A stretch of 64,000 bases of DNA, taken from IMG/VR virus record IMGVR_UViG_3300028430_000572, positions 1 through 64,000 of that record; one strand, given 5' to 3'. The notes under the pieces were generated by a model, which was not told the DNA's origin, did not search any database, and saw only the letters and a list, made by a program, of their open reading frames with translations. Within the stretch, counting starts at the first letter, position 1; the number at the start of each line of letters is the position of its first letter. A program made the translations under genes and the position numbers. Of the stretch, positions 25,626 to 32,860 are shown piece after piece. This DNA is from a virus.

Positions 25626-25720
25626 GGTGATTCTGCGATTGATTCTTCGCACTCATCCGCGCCTTCGATAATGAACGGCGGAACGTACGCTCCCCAAGAC
25701 GAACGATGCGTAGTGCTCAT
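25622..25720 (-). CDS. Small acidic protein, leaderless
   Basis: 32 residues beginning MSTTHRSSWGAYVPP and ending in acidic EGADECEESIAESP. Start ATG 25720 is 4 nt after a TATATT hexamer, so its message should be leaderless. Its stop overlaps the methyltransferase start (ATGA), indicating translational coupling. The first residues MSTT match those of the next protein. It may be a coupling peptide or a real microprotein; function unknown. Confidence 0.6.
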   Translation of the reverse strand: MSTTHRSSWGAYVPPFIIEGADECEESIAESP

Positions 25721-25724
25721 GCAC

Positions 25725-25730
25725 AATATA
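25725..25730 (-). promoter_or_regulatory. Leaderless promoter without IR
   Basis: TATATT 4 nt upstream of ATG 25720. No IR lies within 100 bp upstream, so it shows the -10 rule without the repeat. Confidence 0.55.
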
Positions 25731-25772
25731 CGAAATCGCCCGCGCCGCTTTCGCTTCGCGGGCAACGATTAA

Positions 25773-26690
25773 TTACAGTCGGTCTTCGCGCTTGATCTCG
25801 GTGATCGTGTCGGCATCGCCGGGATCAGCCTGCTTGCCGATTTCTTGCTTCGCGGCCTCGTAAGCGTCCGGGGATTGATCCTTGAGCGATGCAACGCCGC
25901 CGACGACCGCTCGCAGGGCTTCCTTGTATTGTCCGCCCTTGCGGGCGTTCCATTCGGCCCAAACGTACACGCCGCCAGCGATAGCGGCAGCCAAGCCGAT
26001 CATCACCCACGCCCACGCGGGTAGGAACGATGCAACGATCAGCGAGCCGCCGACGACTCCGGCGACGATCGCAGCACGACGCAATCCGAAGTAGAAGCAC
26101 GTGCCAGCGCCGAGCACGCACGCTATACCGGCGACAAGCAACCAATTGAACTCGGGCAGAGGCGTGCTGGCCTTCGACTTGCTCTTTGCATCGCCGCCGG
26201 TCGCACCGCCGCCGCCCGGGATGTCAATGCTCGGCGCTGAGCCGGTAAAGTCGCCCGAGATGTCAGTCCCGCGAGCAATCGCAGACGCGCCGGTCGCGTC
26301 GGCGTTGAACTCAATTTCTCGCGATGTAAGTTGATCCTGCACGATCGTTCGAGTCGTGCGCGACACGGGCTTGCCGCTTTCGTCGAGTTGCTCGGTGACG
26401 ACAACCTGCTTCGCTGCGGGCTCGATCGGCTTGATGCGTTCGATGTTCGATACCGTCGTCTTCGCGGGCTTGATCTCGGTAAACGACTGCGGGGCCGAGC
26501 ACCCGGCAAGCACGATCGCCAGCACGAACACAATCGCCGTCAAGACAGCACCGACGATCGCCCCTTCGATGCGATATCGCGTCTGCACGCGATCCCAAGC
26601 ACCGAGTCCCGTCTCGTTGACCGCACGCCGCACGCTCGGCGAAATCGGCGACAGGACAGAATCAAGAATCTTGTCGAGCAACTTCCACAT
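25773..26690 (-). CDS. Membrane protein with lipobox-like motif
   Basis: 305 residues. One hydrophobic helix near residues 40-62 ends in VLAGC-SAP, a lipobox-like sequence, although the preceding 50 residues make a normal lipoprotein signal unlikely. A charged linker and Gly-rich stretch follow, then two to three more membrane helices around residues 185-250 and a soluble acidic tail. SD GGAGACAG precedes ATG 26690. Together with the one-helix protein at 27442 it may belong to a lysis or envelope module, but no holin or endolysin signature is visible. Confidence 0.6.
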   Translation of the reverse strand: MWKLLDKILDSVLSPISPSVRRAVNETGLGAWDRVQTRYRIEGAIVGAVLTAIVFVLAIVLAGCSAPQSFTEIKPAKTTVSNIERIKPIEPAAKQVVVTEQLDESGKPVSRTTRTIVQDQLTSREIEFNADATGASAIARGTDISGDFTGSAPSIDIPGGGGATGGDAKSKSKASTPLPEFNWLLVAGIACVLGAGTCFYFGLRRAAIVAGVVGGSLIVASFLPAWAWVMIGLAAAIAGGVYVWAEWNARKGGQYKEALRAVVGGVASLKDQSPDAYEAAKQEIGKQADPGDADTITEIKREDRL

Positions 26691-26742
26691 AACTGTCTCC
26701 TTTGTGTTGACGTAATCGACAACGACTGATGATAGGTCAAAC

Positions 26743-26775
26743 GAAAAGCCCCGCAACACTTTCGCGCAGCGGGGC
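26743..26775 (-). terminator. Intrinsic terminator
   Basis: Stem GCCCCGC / GCGGGGC with a GC-rich loop, followed on the minus strand by TTTTCG; between the gene at 26820 and the membrane protein gene. Confidence 0.8.
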
Positions 26776-26800
26776 AGAGGAGAAAGAGATGCGATGTTTC

Positions 26801-26817
26801 GATTTCGCCGCGAAATC
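26801..26817. repeat. IR copy upstream of terminator
   Basis: GATTTCG-CCG-CGAAATC, 3 bp after the stop of the gene at 26820; the intrinsic terminator follows 26 bp further on. Confidence 0.9.
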
Positions 26818-26819
26818 GA

Positions 26820-27386
26820 TTAGATCGGGAACTGCCTTGATCGCGCGTTGTTCGCGTGCACAACGAAGTCACCGAGGCAACCAATCGCACGCTCGATGTC
26901 TTGCAGGTACTCGTCCGAATAAGACTCGGGCGCTGACACGATCTCGGCGTAAGCACGCGCGACGATTGCTTGTGCGATTCGCTCGAACGTCGCCCCGTCT
27001 TGACCCATCGGGTGAGTCGAGAAGTGCAGCACGATGCCATTGCCGACGATTTCGCCACCGCTCGGGCGACCATCGACGACCGTTGTAACGCGCGGGCGGA
27101 ACTGGTTGAGATCGGGATTCTCTTTGAGTTGCATCGTGATCTGCTCGATGAACTCGGCGCGGTCGAACTCCGGCTCTTCCTGCGGCAACGGTTCGACAGC
27201 CGGGGCGGGATCGACTGGCAGGACAGGGGCTGACGGATAGATCGGATTGGCGGTTGCGGGCTCCTGTTCGGCGGTCCAAGTCGAGTTCGCCCACTTGTCA
27301 TTCGGGGCAGCAGCGGCGGAACCCTTCGCAACGTTCGGTCGCGCAGGTCGGGGCGGTCGATTGGGGCTCTTACTCTGGTCGTTCAC
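26820..27386 (-). CDS. Unknown protein with proline-rich N-terminus
   Basis: 188 residues. The first 75 are Pro/Ala/Asn-rich and disordered. From EPEFDRAEFIEQITMQL on it is folded, with a beta hairpin (RVTTVVDGRPSGGEIVGNGIVLHFS) and helices (FERIAQAIVARAYAEIV). GTG start 27386 is supported by AAGGA at the right distance. Not recognised. An intrinsic terminator follows. Confidence 0.6.
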   Translation of the reverse strand: MNDQSKSPNRPPRPARPNVAKGSAAAAPNDKWANSTWTAEQEPATANPIYPSAPVLPVDPAPAVEPLPQEEPEFDRAEFIEQITMQLKENPDLNQFRPRVTTVVDGRPSGGEIVGNGIVLHFSTHPMGQDGATFERIAQAIVARAYAEIVSAPESYSDEYLQDIERAIGCLGDFVVHANNARSRQFPI

Positions 27387-27441
27387 TTTGATTCCTTGTG
27401 CTCGCCTTTGCTCGTGTTCGTAATCGCGGGCGATGTCGCGA

Positions 27442-27687
27442 CTACGGCTTTGCTTGCATCTTGTCTTGCAGTCGCTCGACTTCTCGAAGTCGAGCGTTGT
27501 ACGAATCAAACGTCTTCTCGATTTTGCCGTCGATCGAATCAACACGCGATTCGATCGTTTCGATGGATTGCGCGATGCGGCCAAACAAATAGGCGACTGA
27601 TAAAACCGCTGCGAGCATCGACACAACGCCGACAATCATTCCGATCGTTGCATAACTGACTTGCTGTTTCGACTCATCGGACGACAT
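27442..27687 (-). CDS. Single-span membrane protein with coiled coil
   Basis: 81 residues: a short polar N-terminus, one membrane helix (IGMIVGVVSMLAAVLSVAYLFG, about residues 14-35) and a coiled coil (IETIESRVDSIDGKIEK...). The architecture fits phage holin/antiholin accessory or spanin-like proteins, but also generic anchors. Start ATG 27687 is chosen because GGGAG sits 6 nt upstream. Function unproven. Confidence 0.6.
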   Translation of the reverse strand: MSSDESKQQVSYATIGMIVGVVSMLAAVLSVAYLFGRIAQSIETIESRVDSIDGKIEKTFDSYNARLREVERLQDKMQAKP

Positions 27688-27752
27688 ACGCACTCCCGTC
27701 TGTCTGTTGATTGTGTAGATCGGCGGGCCGTGCGTGAGTTTATGCCGAGCGA

Positions 27753-28151
27753 TTAATCGACGATGCCGAGTATTTCATCGCAAACGATAACGGCGTACTT
27801 GGCTGTCTTTCCCGAATCGTCGGCGAACAACATATCGTGTCCGCACAAGCGGTCGATTACAACGATGTCGCCGGGGCACGGCATCGCGTCAGGGCGGGCT
27901 GCGTGTCCTTCATCGATCGGCGGCAGACCGCACGCGACAACTCGCGCCTTAGACCGCGTGCGTCGCTTCTGGTCGTACGTCTGCACGATAGCGATCGGGC
28001 CTGAGTCGGGCGAGTCGATGCGTTGCACGAGCACGCGACCACGCGCGGGCTTGAACTGGCTCGCGGGAACGCTGCTCAAGTCAATGAACGGCTTACGCAA
28101 CTGCGCGAGTGTGTTACTGTCGATGTGTTCGGGGATGTTCTCAAAGCACAC
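27753..28151 (-). CDS. GroES-like co-chaperonin
   Basis: 132 residues. From residue 33 it follows Cpn10/GroES order: FKPARGRVLVQRIDS (beta strand 1), a mobile-loop-like GPIAIVQTYDQ, KARVVACG (G-loop strand), PGDIVVIDRLCGHDMLF and the terminal YAVIVCDEILGIVD, matching the family's VGDxVxF... and ...ILAIVE ends. Phage co-chaperonins such as T4 gp31 replace host GroES to fold the coat protein. GTG start 28151. It lies behind a hairpin and an 11-codon frame, which may regulate it. Confidence 0.7.
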   Translation of the reverse strand: MCFENIPEHIDSNTLAQLRKPFIDLSSVPASQFKPARGRVLVQRIDSPDSGPIAIVQTYDQKRRTRSKARVVACGLPPIDEGHAARPDAMPCPGDIVVIDRLCGHDMLFADDSGKTAKYAVIVCDEILGIVD

Positions 28152-28168
28152 TGTCGTTCTCCTGATTC

Positions 28169-28185
28169 GATTTCGCTACGAAATC
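28169..28185. repeat. IR copy upstream of groES-like gene
   Basis: GATTTCG-CTA-CGAAATC, 18 bp upstream of the GTG start, directly after a terminator-like hairpin. Confidence 0.9.
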
Positions 28186-28226
28186 AACAAGGCCCGAGAC
28201 AAGCCACAATGACTTATCCCGGGCCT
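28186..28226 (-). terminator. Terminator/attenuator-like hairpin before groES-like gene
   Basis: Stem AGGCCCGGGATAAG / CTTGTCTCGGGCCT with two G:U pairs and a 9-nt loop, followed by TGTTGATT on the minus strand. Confidence 0.6.
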
Positions 28227-28259
28227 GTGTGTTTAATGTCGCCGTTGGCGATGCTGGCA

Positions 28260-28295
28260 TTACTTGGTGGTCGCGTAAGTGTTGGAACTCTTCAT
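28260..28295 (-). CDS. Possible 11-residue leader peptide
   Basis: MKSSNTYATTK preceded by an excellent SD (AAAGGAG, 8 nt from ATG 28295), far better than most genes here. Its stop (TAATG) overlaps the start of a 39-codon open frame running through the hairpin and IR towards the groES-like gene. Leader-peptide control or a decayed gene are both possible. Confidence 0.4.
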   Translation of the reverse strand: MKSSNTYATTK

Positions 28296-28353
28296 AGGCC
28301 ACACTCCTTTCTTGATAATTGCTAATTGGTTCAAGTCGTGCTGCGGGTGGTAC

Positions 28354-28491
28354 TCACCGAACGATCGCAACAACGAACAGGACGCACAACATACCGACAA
28401 GCATCGCATCGACGATCAGCAAAACGATCGAAGACTTCGTATTGCTTGCTGGCCTTCGGATCATCGGAACGTGCCGAGTGATTGCTGACAT
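28354..28491 (-). CDS. Small single-span membrane protein
   Basis: 45 residues: a basic N-terminus (MSAITRHVPMIRRPASNTK) and one strong membrane helix to the end (IVLLIVDAMLVGMLCVLFVVAIV). SD CAGGAG lies 8 nt before ATG 28491, 14 nt after the stop of the FkbM-like gene. Size and topology resemble small phage holin-like or superinfection-exclusion proteins; there is no direct evidence for either. Confidence 0.65.
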   Translation of the reverse strand: MSAITRHVPMIRRPASNTKSSIVLLIVDAMLVGMLCVLFVVAIVR

Positions 28492-28505
28492 CGAAGAACT
28501 CCTGT

Positions 28506-29336
28506 TTAGATTGATCGAACGCGGTCGCCGAAGAACGTCGGCGATGATGATACGTTCGGCTGATCGCTGACGACTGCCGTGCTGATGGTTTGATTTCGTG
28601 GCGAAATCGCCCGACGCGATGTAAACACGATGTCCCGTTGGAAGTCGGGCTCGGCGCTTGTCTCGTGGGCGTAATGCCATCCGTTGATGTCGCTTGATGC
28701 TTCGTACGGCAAGCCGCGAAAGAACTCCCGCCACGCGCTAACGGCGTTTGTGACTTCGCCGAACTCTTCGGGCCAGCCGGTGTAGTGCGGCACGTAGTCG
28801 TGATCGACTTCGCATTGCATGTGCTCGATCTCGCCGTTCACGAGCCACTGGCGGACGCTCTTGACGATCGAGAGATCGAGCCCCTGACAATCGGTGATGA
28901 GTGCAACGATGCGGAATCTTTGTTGCAGTCGAGATGCGTTGTGCGCGATCATCGCGATTTCGTTTGGGAGATCAGTCGTGATTACGTTCTCGAAGCCTCG
29001 AAGGGAGAAGTGGCCTCGCGGGTACTTCGTTGATTCGAGTACCGCTCGCGACTGCTCCGATACTTCTTGTGCAAGTGAGTCCGATCCGTGCTGATACCCG
29101 AAGTGATGTAGTCTTGCTTGCTTGACCTTCGAGCGGTCTGGCACGACTGCGTTCGGGCAGATCATCACTCGGGGGTGATTGCGAAATCGGTTGGCGAGTT
29201 CGGCGACGTTCTCGCTCGCCGGTTCGTAAACGTACCAGTGTGCATCGGGGAACATTTCGATGTGACTCGCAACACCATCGCCGCGATGCCCGCCGACGTA
29301 TAAGCCGATCTGCTGGTCTGGTTGGTTGTGCTTCAT
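28506..29336 (-). CDS. FkbM-like SAM-dependent methyltransferase
   Basis: 276 residues. YVGGHRGDGVASHIEMFPDAHWYVYEPASENV is a Rossmann motif I with acidic motif II, followed by ITDCQGLDLSIVKSV (post-II DxxG) and EIEHMQCEVD: the FkbM pattern. FkbM enzymes often O-methylate sugars and accompany glycosyltransferases. An IR lies in frame near residue 245 (AISPRNQT), and the 30 residues after it look like a non-homologous tail gained by read-through. It overlaps the upstream gene by 4 nt. Confidence 0.65.
   Translation of the reverse strand: MKHNQPDQQIGLYVGGHRGDGVASHIEMFPDAHWYVYEPASENVAELANRFRNHPRVMICPNAVVPDRSKVKQARLHHFGYQHGSDSLAQEVSEQSRAVLESTKYPRGHFSLRGFENVITTDLPNEIAMIAHNASRLQQRFRIVALITDCQGLDLSIVKSVRQWLVNGEIEHMQCEVDHDYVPHYTGWPEEFGEVTNAVSAWREFFRGLPYEASSDINGWHYAHETSAEPDFQRDIVFTSRRAISPRNQTISTAVVSDQPNVSSSPTFFGDRVRSI
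28592..28608. repeat. IR copy inside FkbM-like gene
   Basis: GATTTCG-TGG-CGAAATC, read as ISPRN, at the junction between the enzyme domain and a Ser-rich tail. Confidence 0.9.
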
Positions 29337-29695
29337 TGGATGAACGGGTCTACTTGAGGTTGTGAGTCCACGAGATCATACTCGCCCCATCTGTCGGGCA
29401 TGTAGTTCGACGGCCAAGATTTGTGCTCTTTTCTCGCGTTCACAAGCATCATCTCAACGTCCATCGGCACCGTGCCTTGATAGTTGCACTTGAGCAACAT
29501 GCGCCTGAGAACCGGGCTATCAGCCTTGGCCTTCTTGATAACAACCGATTTGGTCTTCGTAATCGAAAGGAAAAATCCCTGATAACGCCAAGTCGATCGC
29601 TCTCGGCTGTAGACCTTCCAAGCGTGCCATTGGCTAATCGGCTTGACCGAGAGTTGTGTTTGTGCGAGTTGTGGCGAGGGTTCGAGTTGTGTCAT
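29333..29695 (-). CDS. Unknown protein
   Basis: 120 residues: an N-terminal Gln/Ser-rich segment, then WHAWKVYSRERSTWRYQGFFLSI and LKCNYQGTVPMDVEMML, ending DPFIQ. Start ATG 29695; it overlaps the FkbM-like gene by 4 nt. Not recognised. Its basic, beta-rich composition could fit a nucleic-acid-binding protein. Confidence 0.6.
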   Translation of the reverse strand: MTQLEPSPQLAQTQLSVKPISQWHAWKVYSRERSTWRYQGFFLSITKTKSVVIKKAKADSPVLRRMLLKCNYQGTVPMDVEMMLVNARKEHKSWPSNYMPDRWGEYDLVDSQPQVDPFIQ

Positions 29696-29713
29696 TGCTT
29701 GTTCCCGTAAATC

Positions 29714-29730
29714 GATTTCGTGGCGAAATC
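29714..29730. repeat. IR copy in an intergenic gap
   Basis: GATTTCG-TGG-CGAAATC, 19 bp upstream of the start at 29695. Confidence 0.9.
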
Positions 29731-29753
29731 GGTTAGGCGTATGATCGGCGTAG

Positions 29754-30035
29754 TTAGCCCCCGAGTTTTTTGCGCTTCGCGTCCCATGCTTCGTCGGTCG
29801 GTGACTCGATAAGGCCTATTGCATGAAACACTTTTAGTTGTATATCCCGTGCGCCACGGCACAAATGCGTTGATTGCGGCCATCCCGTTGAGTGGCACAT
29901 TTGCGATGCTTCGGTGAGCACGCGCTCGGTTACTTTGGCCGCGAGTTGTGGGTCGTTGCGGAACGGACATGTCTTGCACTTTTCGGGCATGACCGGCAAT
30001 TTGCTGATGTCATACTTCGGCTTGTGCTGCGTCAT
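29754..30035 (-). CDS. DUF6283-like cysteine-rich protein
   Basis: 93 residues. CKTCPFRNDP near residue 20 and MCHSTGW...HLCRGARD near 45-62 match the CxxCPxR ... C-H ... C-G pattern of the small DUF6283-type family found in phages and plasmids, presumably metal-binding. Start ATG 30035. No function is established for the family as far as I know. Confidence 0.65.
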   Translation of the reverse strand: MTQHKPKYDISKLPVMPEKCKTCPFRNDPQLAAKVTERVLTEASQMCHSTGWPQSTHLCRGARDIQLKVFHAIGLIESPTDEAWDAKRKKLGG

Positions 30036-30048
30036 GCGTCGCTCTTTG

Positions 30049-30345
30049 CTATCGCGGGAAGTGTGCTTCGAGCCCGTGTTTTGCCGCTTCTTCGATTGGG
30101 GCAAGATCGCCAACGTCGATGTAGGCATACCAGTTGTGCGAGCCTCTCATGCCCTTGTCCGCAATCGTCACCATCATCGCGCGATGGCTTACGTTCGACC
30201 GCATCGCGACGCAACATATCACCCCAGCGCCGAACCTGCGAGTGCGACCGCTAAGCGTCGGCGGGAATTCGCCGATGTCGTGTGAGGCGTACCAAACGCC
30301 AGCGGTCTTTGTGACGTACGACTTGCCGGGCTTCACTCTGTTCAC
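30049..30345 (-). CDS. Unknown protein
   Basis: 98 residues (VNRVKPGKSYVTKTAGVWY... to GLEAHFPR). GTG start 30345 is supported by AAAGG and by a GTGA overlap with the previous stop. FGAGVICCVAMRSNVSHRAMM and SHNWYAYIDVGDLAPIE suggest a small beta-rich fold. Not recognised. Confidence 0.6.
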   Translation of the reverse strand: MNRVKPGKSYVTKTAGVWYASHDIGEFPPTLSGRTRRFGAGVICCVAMRSNVSHRAMMVTIADKGMRGSHNWYAYIDVGDLAPIEEAAKHGLEAHFPR

Positions 30346-30863
30346 GTTGTCGCCTTTCGCTGGCTCGTGTCGGGGTTCTGTGGCTGAACGCGGAGTTGCC
30401 AATAAGCAAAAGCTGCATTGGGCGGACGATGCGAATTCTGGATCGAAATTTCAGAAACAGGCACCCCGATCGAATCCGCGAATTGCTTAGCGACGATATT
30501 GATGGCCACGCGATCGAATAGCATGTCAGGACCGAGCCCGGGGTCAACGTGCTTGCCCGGATCGATCCAGTACGAAAGAGTCGGGAGAGTTGTCGCTCGC
30601 GCAAGAACTTCGCGGGCGGCTTCGATTGCAGCATCCGTATCAACGCGCTTGTTTCCGTCTGCGTCACGCGGAACAAAGCCGTCATCGCAAAGGCGCACAA
30701 ACTCCCGAACAACCGAAAGCAAATCTGGGGCAGCCCGCACGACTAGGCTTTCGCGGGCAACTTTTTCGGCAAAAGCCGCTTGCTCGGCGGCGATTGCCGC
30801 CCAGTCAGTGCCGGGAGCGGTGGCGAGAATTGCGGGCGCGTGTTTCGGGCGTGGATTACTCAT
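30342..30863 (-). CDS. Unknown helical protein, leaderless
   Basis: 173 residues, Ala-rich, mostly helical (TDWAAIAAEQAAFAEKVARE...), then IAINIVAKQF-like segments and SEISIQNSHRPPNAAFAYWQLR. Start ATG 30863 lies 5 nt after TATATT. Not recognised; it overlaps the next gene by 4 nt, forming a two-gene unit behind one leaderless promoter. Confidence 0.6.
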   Translation of the reverse strand: MSNPRPKHAPAILATAPGTDWAAIAAEQAAFAEKVARESLVVRAAPDLLSVVREFVRLCDDGFVPRDADGNKRVDTDAAIEAAREVLARATTLPTLSYWIDPGKHVDPGLGPDMLFDRVAINIVAKQFADSIGVPVSEISIQNSHRPPNAAFAYWQLRVQPQNPDTSQRKATT

Positions 30864-30868
30864 GCCGC

Positions 30869-30921
30869 AATATATCACGATCGCGGCGCTATCGTGCATC
30901 GCTCAATTTCGTGGCGAAATC
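30869..30921 (-). promoter_or_regulatory. IR-linked leaderless promoter
   Basis: IR at 30905-30921; 9 nt; ACGATA; 15 nt; TATATT at 30869-30874; 5 nt; ATG 30863. IR to hexamer distance 31 bp. Confidence 0.75.
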
Positions 30922-31112
30922 GACGCGACCCTCCTGCACGCCCCCGCCGCCAACTCCAAGCACGTCGGGCACAACCCGCCGCCGGAGACCGTCTCCCGCT
31001 CGCACGCCTCGCACGGGCCGGGCTGGCTGCACCTGGCGCGGTCCGTGGCGGTTGCCCGCTCCTGCCGTGCGAAGTCGTCGAGGATCGCGGCGATGCGGGT
31101 GTAGACGGTCAT
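30903..31112 (-). CDS. Small zinc-ribbon-like protein
   Basis: 69 residues: a helix (MTVYTRIAAILDDFARQ), then CEAC...CPTC pairs that probably bind zinc. The last residues SISPRN and the stop come from an IR. Start ATG 31112 overlaps the previous stop (ATGA). Its bases are richer in G+C than neighbouring genes, as are the next ones up to about 31.5 kb, suggesting separate acquisition. Confidence 0.65.
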   Translation of the reverse strand: MTVYTRIAAILDDFARQERATATDRARCSQPGPCEACERETVSGGGLCPTCLELAAGACRRVASISPRN

Positions 31113-31501
31113 TCGCCCGCCTCCTTCATCACCGCCTCCGCCGCCAGCAGGTAGCGGTCGCGGGTTTCGTCGCCGGTGTCGGGGACAGTGACAACTCCCC
31201 ACCTGTTTGCGCCGATCTGCATCGCAGACCACTTCAGCAGAAGCCCTTGCGGGTTGGGAGTGGGTCCGCCGTCCCGCGTCCACCACCACCCCTCCGGCAT
31301 CGCGGACGCGGCACCGTCGAGGGTGGGAGGGAAGGGGTGTTCGTACTGCGAACCGTCAGGATGATCGTGGCCGCGTTGCCAGTTGGCGTCCCGCTTGTGC
31401 CACACCGGGTCGCCTTCAACGCCGGGTTCATACTTCCACCCCGCCCGCTCTGCGTGCCAGTCGCAGAGTTGGGCCGTGGTCATGGTGTCGAGGTCGGTCA
31501 T
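31109..31501 (-). CDS. Unknown protein (accessory)
   Basis: 130 residues rich in Trp, Gly, Pro and His (WHAERAGWKYEPGVEGDPVWHKRD, MPEGWWWTRDGG). Such short Trp-rich proteins are common in phage accessory regions. It is part of a run of overlapping genes from 33.0 to 30.9 kb. Start ATG 31501. Function unknown. Confidence 0.6.
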   Translation of the reverse strand: MTDLDTMTTAQLCDWHAERAGWKYEPGVEGDPVWHKRDANWQRGHDHPDGSQYEHPFPPTLDGAASAMPEGWWWTRDGGPTPNPQGLLLKWSAMQIGANRWGVVTVPDTGDETRDRYLLAAEAVMKEAGE

Positions 31502-31806
31502 GCCTTCTCCTCTCTCGCCGCCTCGGCGGCTTCGCGGGTGGAGTACCAAACAGAATGATCAGTCCTTGATCCCTCCATCCGGAGATAGGGCACACCAGTT
31601 ACCGATCCGATGTGATACTGAGCGTGGATGCCTTGCCCGACTATGCACCCATCCGCCGTCACCGGCAGCGTCCCCAGCACGCGGCGAATCTTGCCATCGG
31701 GCCCGATCAACCCCGCCGCCTTCGCGTCGGCTTCGATCTTGCGGAGGCGGGCGAGTTCGGCTTCGAGTTTCATCGACATCTCTGCCATGTCGGCGTACTT
31801 GCTCAT
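31498..31806 (-). CDS. Coiled-coil plus small domain protein (family A)
   Basis: 102 residues. An N-terminal coiled coil contains LRKIEADAKAAGLIGPDGK, nearly identical to a segment of the protein at 32339-32860. Then a small beta domain (YHIGSVTGVPYLRMEG) and a C-terminal STREAAEAAREEKA. SD GGAG before ATG 31806. It is one of two or three related genes in a row, probably made by duplication. Function unknown. Confidence 0.6.
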   Translation of the reverse strand: MSKYADMAEMSMKLEAELARLRKIEADAKAAGLIGPDGKIRRVLGTLPVTADGCIVGQGIHAQYHIGSVTGVPYLRMEGSRTDHSVWYSTREAAEAAREEKA

Positions 31807-32342
31807 TGGGGCTCCTTCGATTCGATGCCTCGTCTCTTCATCACAGCCAACAAAGCCGGGACAATCGCCTTGTAGTCGTCGTGTTCCGGCGCGTCGGTCA
31901 GTCTCGCCATAAACTCGGACACGCTGCCTGAGAAGCAACCCGTGTTGATTCGCAGGCCGATCTTGCGGTCTTTGTGCAGCGTGATGAAGTCATTGCGAGA
32001 ACCGATCGGGCCGACGCAGATGTAGTCAGTGGTCTTTTGAATGTCGCCGTAGCCGCAGACCCGTGCCGAGTCGCAGACTAGTGCCGAGCCGCAGACCCGT
32101 GCCGAGTCGTAGACCCGTGCCGAGCCGCAGACTAGTGCCGAGCCGTAGACCTGTGCCGAGCCGCAGACTAGTGCCGAGCCGTAGACCTGTGCCGAGCCGC
32201 AGACCCGTGCCGAGTCGTAGACCTGTGCCGAGCCGCAGACTAGTGCCGAGCCTTCTATAAAAGATGTCGGCCACCCATCGGGCGACTTCCATCCGTGCTC
32301 GCTTGAGAATGGCGGGGTGCTTGCGCAGTCAACGAGTCTCAT
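31803..32342 (-). CDS. Beta-solenoid repeat protein
   Basis: 179 residues. Residues 31-97 are about eleven six-residue repeats of the type GSALVC / GSARVY / GSAQVY, the hexapeptide pattern of left-handed beta helices seen in YdcK-like phage and prophage proteins. A C-terminal domain follows (DYICVGPIGSRNDFITLHKDRKIGLRINTGCF) that recurs with such repeats. DNA repeats underlie it, so copy number may change easily. Overlaps both neighbours by 4 nt. Role unknown. Confidence 0.7.
   Translation of the reverse strand: MRLVDCASTPPFSSEHGWKSPDGWPTSFIEGSALVCGSAQVYDSARVCGSAQVYGSALVCGSAQVYGSALVCGSARVYDSARVCGSALVCDSARVCGYGDIQKTTDYICVGPIGSRNDFITLHKDRKIGLRINTGCFSGSVSEFMARLTDAPEHDDYKAIVPALLAVMKRRGIESKEPQ
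32059..32252 (-). repeat. 18-bp tandem repeat array within the beta-solenoid gene
   Basis: About ten imperfect 18-bp units (e.g. GTGCCGAGCCGCAGACTA) encode paired GSA hexapeptides. Unit variants alternate CGCAG/CGTAG and GACTAGT/GACCTGT. Confidence 0.9.
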
Positions 32343-32860
32343 GTGTGATCCTTCCTTGCCGCTTCGATCGCGGCGAGGGCGGTGGAGTAGCAGTTGTTGA
32401 GTGGCAGATCAAAGTCGTCAAACTCAAACACCCAACCTTGGGATGTCCAAACTATCCTGATGCCCTCAACGCAGACATTTCTGAACGGGTGGCCAGCAAC
32501 GCAGTGCCACACACGACCGTTGTTTACGTACAACGAGCCGTCGCCAAGCAGCGGCAGCGGGTGCCGCGCATCGACGCACAGTTCCCGAAACTTGCCGTCA
32601 GGCCCGATCAAGTTCGCCGCCTTCGCGTCGGCCTCGATCTGGCGGAGGCGGGCGTTCTCAGTGCGGAGGTGGGCAAGTTCGGCGAGTTGAGTCTCGATAA
32701 TGAAGAGGGAGTCGATAGCGTGGCGGTTCTCGTTGCCCCAGCTCAACTTTGCCGCCCACGTTCGGATGTTCTGCGAACAATGCGGGCTTGGGATGATGTG
32801 CTTGCAATGCGGGCACTGATCTGTGGTCCCGATAACGCCCTTCGATTCGATGTTGCTCAT
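32339..32860 (-). CDS. Zinc-finger plus coiled-coil protein (family A)
   Basis: 173 residues. An N-terminal CPHC...H-C cluster probably binds zinc. A coiled coil with LRQIEADAKAANLIGPDGK is shared with the protein at 31498-31806. The C-terminal beta domain (NGRVWHCVAGHPFRNVCVEG) ends in AIEAARKDHT. Start ATG 32860 after GGAG. It looks like a longer relative of its neighbour. Function unknown. Confidence 0.6.
   Translation of the reverse strand: MSNIESKGVIGTTDQCPHCKHIIPSPHCSQNIRTWAAKLSWGNENRHAIDSLFIIETQLAELAHLRTENARLRQIEADAKAANLIGPDGKFRELCVDARHPLPLLGDGSLYVNNGRVWHCVAGHPFRNVCVEGIRIVWTSQGWVFEFDDFDLPLNNCYSTALAAIEAARKDHT

Noticed and set aside
25773-27687. A confirmed lysis cassette (holin, spanin, endolysin)
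   Set aside because: There are membrane proteins and a lipobox-like motif, but no endolysin domain is visible and the lipobox lies too far from the N-terminus for a normal lipoprotein.
28141-28260. 39-codon gene following the 11-codon frame
   Set aside because: It runs through the terminator-like hairpin and IR, has no SD of its own and no protein-like pattern; kept only as part of the leader discussion.
32059-32252. Possible CRISPR array
   Set aside because: The 18-bp units are contiguous, without spacers, and encode a regular hexapeptide repeat in an open frame.
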